Source of the DNA: Legionella_A sp963772805
GTDB lineage: Bacteria; Pseudomonadota; Gammaproteobacteria; Legionellales; Legionellaceae
Length of the DNA: 64,000 bases
Direction: 5' to 3'
Assembly: GCA_963772805.1 (NCBI GenBank)
Contig: CAVYYU010000008.1
Span: forward strand, 1,112,874-1,176,873
Of the stretch, positions 43,211 through 55,200 are shown in pieces (position 1 is the stretch's first letter; the number at the start of each line of letters is the position of its first letter). The translations under genes were made by a program, and so were the position numbers. The notes under the pieces are model-generated. The model was not told the DNA's origin. It did no database searches and saw only the letters and a list, made by a program, of their open reading frames with translations.

Positions 43211-46200
43211 ATGAGTGAAAAGCGTTCGAAAAAGCGAAATCAGAGATATTCGCACCTAAAACATGCGCTCGAACCAAGAATTTTGTTCGATGCAAGTTTG
43301 GTGGTGAGTCCGCACGACCTTGGAATTACCAGTGACACGAGTTCACATGATGCAACCCAAAGCACAAGCCAACAAGATACGTCTCAAGATACCTCTCACA
43401 ATACACCGGCACAAGTCGACGCCAAAACAACAGCGCCAGCCGATACTCAAGCATCAACCGAGACCGCTTCACAGCCCGCCCAAGCAGAACTGCAAGATGT
43501 ATCTAAAACAGCCACATCAACGCGAACCGGCATAACCGATAACTCTGTCGATACCCAGCCCCTCGCCGTAACAGACCTACCAGCTAAAGAGCTGGTTTTT
43601 ATCGATTACAGAGTGCAAGACCCACAAACATTGTTAAACAGCTTCTCGCCCAACGTAGAAGTGCATTATATCAATGCAGACCAAGATGGAGTTAATCAGA
43701 TAAACCAAGTCATCAATTCAGAAAATTCCCCCATTTCAACAATCCATATCCTCTCGCACGGTAGCACAGGTACTGTTGATTTAGGCACAAGTGTACTGAA
43801 CGAAAAAACGCTAAATGACAATTACGCACAAGAGATGGTTAGCTGGAAAACTCATCTTACCGCTGACGCAACCATACTACTTTATGGATGCGATATTGCA
43901 CAGGATGCATCGGGCAAGCAATTTGTGGATGATTTAAGCCGGGATACTGGCGCTAGAGTTGGTGCATCAACCGACTCTACAGGTAGCGCTCATTTGGCTG
44001 GAAACTGGGATATTGAATTTTACAGCGATGGCACAGGTACCGCCGTAACAAGTTCATTCAATAAAGATATGCTTGCAGGTTACGATTATTTATTAGGTGC
44101 CGCCACCATTGATTTAAACGGCCCCACTGTTCTAAATGTCGCTGACAACTTTGCCACGGGAACATACACTGGCGGCACTAGCAATACCCCTATTACCTGG
44201 TCTGGTGGCTGGGTTGAATTTGACGGCTCACCAAACCGCGCCTTCAACCCCAGCGGGTCTACCAACAGTGATAATAGCCCCACGGGCGGTAATGTTATCA
44301 TTCCCAATGTGGCCAGTGGCGGCTCTGTATCTGGCCTGGGTACTGGACTTGAAATCGCTATGGTAGGACATGGAACGCAATATGGTGATTACATTGCACG
44401 TGAAATCAATCTAGATGCCTATACCTCAGCGACCTTATCATTTTCATACCGCACAGCAGGCTTAACATCAGCTGATGCGGTTAGGGTCGATGTGTCAACT
44501 GATGGCGGTGCCACGTTTACTACGATTGGCACGCTTGCTAACGTCACGTCAAACACAACACTATCATTTGATATTTCAAACTACATTTCTGAAACCACTG
44601 TGATCAAATTTGCGATTGATCGTGGATTTTCAACCGCGTCCAGTCAACAATTTTTATTCGATAATGTCAGCATCTCAGCGGATGGCAATAACTACACAAC
44701 CAGTTTTTCAGAGCAAGCAGGCACACCGGTTGCAATTGCAGGCGCTGCAATGACGCTGACTCATCCAAATAATGAACTGATTAAAACCGCCAACGTCACA
44801 CTAGCTAATTTCAAAACGGGCGATCAATTTGCAATTGGTTCTATTCCAAATACAATTACCGCAAACATTAATAATATTACCGGTACTGTAACTTTGCAAA
44901 GCGTTTCTGGGTCTGGCGCCAGCACTGCTGATTTCGTTACGGCAATTAAATCCATCACATTTGCAAATACATCCGCTACAGCCGATGCCACAACGCGTAT
45001 TGTTAATATTACAGCAACGGATGCCAGTGGTTTAACCAGCGCGCCTGCCGTTGATTACATCAGCATCGTTCCTTACGATAATCCATCTGTCGTTGCAAGC
45101 CACTCAATCAGCGCATCCTCACTTGGCACCACATCCGGTAGTTTATTTGATAGTTCCAGTCTTGCGGCCGAACAAACACCAAGTGCCACAATGGACTATG
45201 ACCCAGATACGGCCGGTTTACACACAACGTTGCTGACCCAGGGATCAAAAGGTACAGCGGTAGTCAATGCCGATGGTACATTTACCTACACGCCCAACGC
45301 TGGTGCTAGCGGCAGTGACAGTTTCACCTATTCACTGGTTAGCCAGGCGCAAGTTATCGGGGTGAATTATCAAGAATGGAACATGGACACCTCCAATACC
45401 TCACTCATCAACAACTTTCCAACCAGCGCACCCAGCCATACTGGCTTTATTTCAGGCTATAACGTTGATCAAGTCGCCATTGACAGTGGCAACACTACCC
45501 TGGACAACTTTGTTGTGCGCTTTAACAATTCAATCACAATAACCACCGCCGGAACATACACGTTTTACGCCGGCTCTGATGATGGCTCAGCACTTTATAT
45601 CGATGGACAATTGGTCGTAAATAACGATGGACTCCATTCTTTCATAGAACAGAGCAACACAGTCACGCTAAGCGCCGGAACTCACAGCCTGCAAGTTGAT
45701 TTCTTTGAAAAAGGGGGGCAGGAACTTCTCTATGTCTCTTACCTTGGCCCCGATACGGCTGGTCTTAAAACCAACTTAAGTCACGTCGGCTCAGTGCTTG
45801 CAGACTCAACCACAACCGGTACTGTGAATGTCACTATACAAAGTTCCGGACCCGCTCTCGCGCTAGGTACGAATGTAAATGCATTAGATACTTTTACAAC
45901 AAGGGCTTATAGCAATAACGACGGCACTTTCAATTGGGCAGGAAATTGGACTGAGCTCAATGATGGCACTCCGAGCGCTACCGGTGGCCAGATTAATGTC
46001 ACCACAGCTGGCGTTTTACGCGTTTCAGATACAAGCACAAGTGCAACAACCCGCTCAATTTCACGCTCAATCGATTTACTGGCCTTATCAGGCATTACCC
46101 CAACCAGGGTAGGGTATCAATTATCATTTGACTATAACACTCCCGCCGCTAGCAACGGAGTCTATGTACAAATATCGTCTGATGGAGGCGCAAGCTGGAC

Positions 46201-49200
46201 CACCATAGACACCATCAGCAGTACCGGTGCCACAGGTACAACTCATAAGAGCTACGACATATCAAGTTATGCTTCATCGAATGTCCAAGTGCAATTTATG
46301 CCCACATCGTCTAGAGCAACTGCCATTGTTAATTTTGACAATGTGCGCATTGATGCATCCACCGTCAATTACACTGCCGCAAATTTCATTGAAAATGGTG
46401 CACCTGTTGCAATTGCATCGTCCGGCTCTGTAATCTCAGACGCTGCCACAAGCACTATTTCTTCAGCAACGATTAGTATCTCTAATTATCAGGCCGGCGA
46501 CCTACTCAGCTATGATAATTTTGTAGCGGGTATTTCCGCAAGTTTCAGTGGTGGAACGTTAACATTAGCGGGTGCGGCCACCCAAGCCCAATATGCAACC
46601 GCCTTGCAACACGTGTTTTATAGTAGTTCCTCTGACAATCCAAGTACCGTCAATCGTAATATCAACGTCGCAATCAAAGACAGCTTAAATAACTTTAGCA
46701 ACGCCGCCGTGACGACTATCGGTGTAACCGCCGTCAATGATGCTCCAGTTGGCATAGCCCGAACAGTAAGCACCTCGCTTAATACATCCTATGTATTACA
46801 AACCAGTGATTTCTCCTTTACCGATATTGAGGGTGACGCTTTACAAGCGGTTAAAATTTCTACCGTACCCGCCTCGGTCGGAATTTTACAATATGACACC
46901 ACAGGCAGTGGCAGTTGGACCACAGTGACCAGCAATCAATCAATAACCGCCGCTGATATTGCCGCGGGTAGACTTCGCTTTGTACCAACGACGGGCGCAT
47001 CAGGCCCTGCCAATTTTACCTTCCAGGTTCAAGACACTGGCGGCACGGCAAATGGCGGTGTGAATACAGACCCAACAGCGAAAGCCTTTACGGTCAATGT
47101 ATTAAGTGGCCCTAACACGGCGCCAACGTTAACGCGAGATTTAACGCTGGTTTCCAGCGCAGAAGACAACATGTCTCCTACCCCGCGCACCATCACCCAG
47201 CTGATGACCGACGGTGGACCTAGTGCGTTTAGCGATCCGGATGCAAATGCATCACTCACAGGGCTTGCAATCACCGGAAATACCGCAAATTCCCTGACTG
47301 AGGGCGTATGGCAATATTCAACAAATGGCTCCAACTGGTATAATGTAGGCACCGTCGGCGATAATGCCAGCACTTTGGCTCTCGTGTTATCAGCCTCAAC
47401 ACAAGTTCGTTTTGTGCCCGTCACCAATTACAATGGTAACCCGCCTGCACTAACCGTGCGGGCAATTGATGATACCTTTTCAGGATCGTTTACCAATGGT
47501 GCCACTCGTGCAACAGTAAACTCAGGAACCAATGGTGGCAGCTCAGCCATTTCCGCAACAACTCGCAATCTTAACGTGACGGTTACTGCGGTCAATGACG
47601 CACCAATCCTCACCGCATCAGGCCCAATTTTCAACTCTATCAATGCCACGCAAGTAAACAATAGCGGGCAATTGGTCTCCGACTTTGTTAAAGGCACATC
47701 CGGAGGAAGTTGGAGTTATGTGACTGATGTTGATGCGGGCGCTGTCCAAGGCGTTGCGATAATCAGTGCAGCAAGCACCAACGGAACCTGGCAGTACTCG
47801 ACGGATAATGGTGCAACCTGGACATCCGTGGGAACAGTCTCGGTTAATTCATCTTTATTATTACGTTCAACGGATAAAATTCGATTCAATCCCGATGGTG
47901 TAAACGCAGGCACAGGTGCAATTACATATCGCGCCTGGGATCAAAGTTCAGGGGCTGTAGGTACTAAAGTAAATACCACCAACAACGGCGGCATCACCCC
48001 ATTTTCAGTGATCACGGATACAGCTTCAATTATGACTTCCAGTGCATCAGGCCCAATATTAGCAAACACCAGCTCACCTCTTAATTACATTGAAAATAGC
48101 GCCGCTGGCGCGATTAATACCGCACTAACTGTGACTGATATTAGCAGTGGCACGTTATCCAGTTCGCAAGTTGCAATAACCAATTATGTATCAGGACAAG
48201 ACGCTTTGTCGTTTACAAATAACGGCTCAACCATGGGCAACATTACGGCCAGTTTTAATACTACCACCGGTGTGTTATCACTATCCTCTGCCGGCTCAAC
48301 AGCGACTCTGGCACAGTGGCAAGCTGCATTACGGGCAGTAAAATACTCAAACAGCAGTGACGCGCCTAACGTGACCTCGCGCGCAGTAAACTATCAGGTC
48401 AATGACAGTAATGGACTAGCAAGTAATGTCCTAACAGCAACCTTGTCAATTACTGCAGTGAATGATGCGCCCTCGGGAACCAATAAAACAATAACGTTAA
48501 CCCAAAGCAGTAATTACGTGATTTCAGCAGCTGATTTTGGTTTCACCGACCCTTTAGATAATCCTGCAGATAGTCTAATCGCCGTCCAAATTACGACCTT
48601 ACCTACCTCAGGAACTCTAAAAAACAATGGCGTTACAGTCACTCTCAATAGTTACATATCAATAGCCGATATTAACGCTGGCAAGCTGATATACACTTCA
48701 GCCACTACCAATGCATCCTATACCGTAAAATTTAAAGTACAAGACAGTGGCGGTACAGCAAACGGTGGCGTGGACCTGGATCCGACAGCAAAAACACTAA
48801 CATTTACCGTAAATGCAACCAATACAGCTCCATCGTTGACTGTATTTGCACCCACGTTAACCACAATCACTGAAAAAGATATTAATAACACCGGGCAAGC
48901 TGTTAGCTCGTTTCTTGGCACAGTAACGGATCCAAACACAGGCGCTTTGAAAGGTATAGCCATTACATCCCTTGGCACAGCAACCAACGGAAGTTGGCAA
49001 TATTCGTTAGACAATGGCGCAACATGGATTACTTTCCCAACGATTGCAACCTCAACATCACTACTCCTGCGTTCAACAGATACAGTTCGCTTTGTACCTA
49101 ATGCAGTTAATGGTGGCGGCGGAACATTCACTTATCGCGCATGGGACCAAACAACAGGAACCGCCGGCACAACAGCAAACACGTCAACTACAGGCGGATC

Positions 49201-52200
49201 AACCGCTTATTCAACGAATACAGCCACCGCAACCATAACATCTACAGCCGTGAACGACGCCCCGACAGCAACAATAACTCCAACGTCCTACTCCGCCATC
49301 GAGCAAACCAATTTAACACTTTCTGGCACGGGAATTTCCATTGGCGACATTGACGCAGGATCATCTAATTTAACGGCCACATTCTCTGTCGGTGAAGGCG
49401 TATTAACAGCCGCTGCAGGAACAACCGGCGTATCCATTTCAGGTTCAGGAACAAGTACCATTACCCTGACAGGCACCATTACCCAAATAAATAACCTCCT
49501 CACGGGATCAAATGGGGGATCCTTTACCTATAACGACCCAAGTGACTCTCCCGCAAGCACCACAAACTTAACCATGACAGTCAATGATCTTGGTAACACG
49601 GGAACCGGTGGCGCACTATCAACATCCATAGTACGTGCTATCAATATTACAGCCGTCAATGATGCACCAACTCTAACAACCACCGGAACAATAGGTGGTT
49701 CATACACTGAAAATGGAACAGGTATTGCTGTTGTAACGGGAACAATTACAGCCGGAGATATTGATACCAGTAACTTTAACAATGGATCAGTAACTGCCAA
49801 GTTCACCAGTTATGTTACAGGCGATGTGCTTAAAGTTATTAATCAAGGGGTGGGAGCAGGGCAAATTGGCGTTAGTGGCGCTAATATCACTTATGCTGGA
49901 ACAATAATTGGTACATACACCGGCGGCACTGCTGCTGATCTGGTGATTACCCTTAATAGCAACGCCACATCAACAGCAGTTCAAGCGTTAGTCTCCCAAC
50001 TCCAATACTCAAGCACATCGCAAGACCCTACTTTTGGTGGCGCCTCACCAACCCGCGCTGTATCTGTGATATTAAATGATGGAGGAAATACCGGCACAGG
50101 AGGCCCACTGACGGCAACATTAGCAGGAACCGTTACAATTACCGCAATTGACACAGCCCCTACTGTTTCAGTAACCGCTACGGGAGGAACTTTTGTTGAA
50201 GGTGCAGGCATCTCAACGGGTACCGCGGTATCGTTTTTTAGTAACGCTGCAGTTTCAGCGATTGAATCCGGCCAAACCATAAAATCACTAACCTTCACAG
50301 TAAATAATATTTCTGATTCAACTGAGCAAATTAACATAGATGGTTCTGTCATAAATCTCACCAATGGATCCGGTACAACCGCAACCAACACCATAAGTTA
50401 TAACGTAACAGTAAATAGTGGAGTTGCCACCGTTACCCTCAGCAAAACTGCAGGCGTATCGTCATCTATCATGAACAATCTTATCAATGGCTTAAGTTAC
50501 CAAAATACAAGCCAAAACCCTACCGAGGCTTCACGTACCCTAACGTTGACCCAAATTGTTGATAGTGGATCGGGAACTCTGCCAAACGCAAACACTACAG
50601 CGCTATCACTAGCATCGGTTGTAACCGTACAAGGCGTACCCGAAACACCCACTATTCTATCTGTTCCAGAAAATGCTGGTGGCGGCATTAACGCTGCTGA
50701 AGCCACAAGTGGTGGTGGTACAATAGTAAACGTAGGACTTCCCATTGATGCAAAAACAGGAGATACCTTAACTATAAATTGGGGCAGCCAAACAGTTAAC
50801 TACACACTCTTGGCAGGAGACATCACAGCTACCAATGCGGCCGTTCTTATCCCCACCTCGGTGATATCCACCCAAGGTGATGGTACTTTTAATATTACTG
50901 CCAAAGTTACACATTTAACACGAACCGGGCTAAGTTCAACACCCGTTAGTATAACTGTGGATACCATTGCCCCTACAGCCCCTGTTGTTGGATTAACCAC
51001 CGACTCAGGCACCAGCGGCTCCGACAAGATAACCAATATAGGGACCTTGAGTGTCAGCGGCACTGAAAGTGGCGCCACCATCCAATACAGCAGTGACAAT
51101 GTCACCTGGGGAAGTACCGCTCCCGCATTAACTCAAGGTGCTAATACCGTTTATGTCCGTCAAACCGATGTCGCCGGCAATATCTCTGCGGCCACCGCCT
51201 ACACCTTCACTTATGATACTGTCGTCGCCGCACCAACAGTAGCACTAACGACTGACACCGGCAGCAGCGGCTCTGACAAGATAACCAATGTCGGCACCTT
51301 AAATGTCACCGGTACTGAAAGTGGCGCGCTCATTGAATACAGCAGCAACGGTACAACCTGGACAGGCACAGCACCCACACTAACCCAAGGCGCTAACACC
51401 GTCTACGTCCGTGAAACCGATGTCGCAGGCAACGTGTCCACACCGACCACCTTCACCTTTACCTATGACACAGTAGCCCCCGCGGCCGGCACGCTCTCCC
51501 TTAATAATTTTACCGATACCGGCATCAGTGCGAGCGACTTCATCAGTCAAGACAATACCTTTGATTTAACCCTTGCTGGCAACGAGGCAGGCAGCACCGT
51601 CGTCTATCAAAAATCAACCGACAACGGCGTCACCTGGACGACAACTACAACCGCCCAAACAAGCTTAACCGACGGTATCTATAAATTCAGAACGTCCGTC
51701 ACCGATGCCGCCGGCAACAACGCCATCGGCAATGTAATCACCGTCACCATCGACACCGCAGCGCCCGCCGCAGGAACCTTGTCACTCGCGAACTTCATTG
51801 ACTCAGGCGTTAGCGCCACCGACTTTATCAGCAATGACAAAACCTTTGACTTATCCCTTGCCGGCAACGAAGCAGGCAGCACCGTCATCTATCAAAAATC
51901 AATCGACAACGGCGTCACATGGTCCACCACCACCGCCGCTCAAACCAATTTAACCGATGGCCTTTATAAATTCAGAACATCCGTCACCGATACCGCCGGC
52001 AACAATGCCACCAGCAACATCATTACCGTGACCGTCGATACCACAGCCACAGCAGGCACCCTCTCACTCAATAACTTCAGTGATACCGGTGTCAGTGCGA
52101 GCGACTTTATCAGTCAAGACAATACCTTTGATTTAACCCTTGCTGGCAACGAAGCAGGCAGCACTGTCGTCTATCAAGTCTCAATCGATAATGGCGTAAA

Positions 52201-55200
52201 TTGGGTCAACACAACCGCCAATCGAAGCAATTTAACCGATGGCGATTACCAATTCAGGACCCAAGTCACCGACGTCGCTGGCAATATCGCTTACAGCAAT
52301 TTAATCAATGTCACCGTCGATACCACAGCTCCCGCTGCGGGCACGCTCTCACTCAACAACTTCAGTGATTCCGGCATCAGCGCCACTGACTTCATCAGTC
52401 AAGACAAGACCTTTGATTTGAGTGTTGCAGGCAATGAAGTCGGCAGCAGCATCGTCTATCAAGTATCCGTAGACAATGGCGCTAACTGGACTGATACCAC
52501 TGCCGCACAAAGCAACTTAAACGATGGCGATTACCAATTCAGAACCCAAGTCACCGATGTCGCTGGCAATATCGCCTACAGCAACTTAATTAATGTCACC
52601 GTCGATACCACAGCTCCCGCGGCCGGTACCTTATCACTCAATAACTTCAGTGATTCCGGCATCAGTGCAACTGACTTTATCAGTCAAGACAAGGCCTTCG
52701 ATCTGAGCATTGCAGGCAATGAAGTCGGCAGCAGTGTCGTTTATCAAATATCCACTGATAATGGTGCTAACTGGTCTGATACCACCGCCGCTCAAAGTAA
52801 CTTAAGCGATGGCAATTATCAATTTAGAACCCAAGTCACCGATGTCGCTGGCAACATCGCTTACAGCAATTTAATTAATGTCACCGTCGATACGACATCC
52901 CCCGCTGCAGGCACCTTGTCACTCAATAACTTCAGTGATTCTGGCATCAGTGCGACCGATTTTATCAGCCAAGACAAGGCCTTCGATCTGAGCATTGCAG
53001 GCAATGAAGTCGGCAGCAGTGTCGTTTATCAAATATCCACTGATAATGGTGCTAACTGGTCTGATACCACCGCCGCTCAAAGCAATCTCGCTGACGGCGA
53101 TTACCAATTCAGGACCCAAGTCACCGACGTCGCCGGCAATATCGCTTACAGCAATTTAATCAATGTCACCGTCGATACCACAGCTCCCGCGGCCGGTACC
53201 TTATCACTCAACAACTTCAGCGATTCCGGCATCAGTGCAACTGATTTTATCAGTCAAGACAAGGCCTTCGATCTGAGCATCGCAGGCAATGAAGTGGGCA
53301 GCAGCGTGGTTTATCAAGTATCAACTGACAATGGTGCTAACTGGACTGATACCACTGCCGCACAAAGTAACCTCGTTGACGGCGATTACCAATTCAGAAC
53401 CCAAGTCACCGATGTCGCTGGCAATATCGCTTACAGCAACTTAATTAATGTCACCGTCGATACCACAGCTCCCGCGGCCGGTACCTTATCACTCAATAAC
53501 TTCAGTGATTCCGGCATCAGTGCGACCGATTTTATCAGCCAAGACAAGACCTTTGATTTGAGTGTTGCAGGCAATGAAGTCGGCAGCAGTATCGTCTATC
53601 AAGTATCCGTAGACAATGGCGCTAACTGGTCTGATACCACTGCCGCACAAAGCAACTTAAGCGATGGCGATTACCAATTCAGAACCCAGGTCACCGATGT
53701 CGCTGGCAACATCGCCTACAGCAATTTAATCAATGTCACCGTCGATACCACAGCTCCCGCGGCCGGTACCTTATCACTCAATAACTTCAGCGATTCTGGC
53801 ATCAGTGCGACCGATTTCATCAGCCAAGACAAGACCTTTGATTTGAGTGTTGCAGGCAATGAAGTCGGCAGCAGCGTGGTTTATCAAGTATCAGTAGATA
53901 ATGGCGCTAACTGGTCTGATACCACTGCCGCACAAAGTAACCTCGTTGACGGCGATTACCAATTCAGAACCCAAGTCACCGATGTCGCTGGCAATATCGC
54001 TTACAGCAACTTAATTAATGTCACCGTCGATACCACAGCACCCGCTGCAGGCACCTTGTCACTCAATAACTTCAGTGATTCTGGCATCAGTGCGACCGAT
54101 TTTATCAGCCAAGACAAGACCTTTGATTTGAGTGTTGCAGGCAATGAAGTCGGCAGCAGCGTGGTTTATCAAGTATCAGTAGATAATGGCGCTAACTGGT
54201 CTGATACCACTGCCGCACAAAGTAACCTCGTTGACGGCGATTACCAATTCAGAACCCAAGTCACCGATGTCGCTGGCAATATCGCTTACAGCAACTTAAT
54301 TAATGTCACCGTCGATACCACAGCTCCCGCGGCCGGTACCTTATCACTCAATAACTTCAGCGATTCCGGCATCAGTGCAACTGACTTTATCAGTCAAGAC
54401 AAGACCTTTGATTTGAGTATTGCAGGTAATGAAGTGGGCAGCAGTGTCGTTTATCAAGTATCCACTGATAATGGTGCTAACTGGTCTGATACCACCGCGG
54501 CACAAAGCAACTTAAACGATGGCGATTACCAATTCAGAACCCAGGTCACCGATGTCGCTGGCAACATCGCCTACAGCAATTTAATCAATGTCACCGTCGA
54601 TACGACATCCCCCGCTGCGGGCACGCTCTCACTCAACAACTTCAGTGATTCTGGCATCAGTGCGACCGATTTCATCAGTCAAGACAAGACCTTTGATTTG
54701 AGTGTTGCAGGCAATGAAGTCGGCAGCAGCGTGGTTTATCAAGTATCTGTAGATAATGGTGCTAACTGGACTGATACCACCGCGGCACAAAGCAACCTCG
54801 TTGACGGCGATTACCAATTCAGAACCCAAGTCACCGATGTCGCTGGCAATATCGCTTACAGCAACTTAATTAATGTCACCGTCGATACCACAGCTCCCGC
54901 GGCCGGTACCTTATCACTCAATAATTTCAGTGATTCCGGCATCAGTGCAACTGACTTTATCAGTCAAGACAAGACCTTTGATTTGAGTGTTGCAGGTAAT
55001 GAAGTGGGCAGCAGCGTGGTTTATCAAGTATCTGTAGATAATGGCGCTAACTGGTCTGATACCACTGCGGCACAAAACAACCTCGTTGACGGCGATTACC
55101 AATTCAGAACCCAAGTCACCGATGTCGCTGGCAATATCGCTTACAGCAACTTAATTAATGTCACCGTCGATACCACAGCTCCCGCGGCCGGTACCTTATC

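Noticed and set aside
51472..52340. Calcium-binding RTX nonapeptide repeats in the giant protein
   Set aside because: No GGxGxDxUx pattern is seen; the repeats are Ig-like. An RTX or other export domain could still lie beyond the window.
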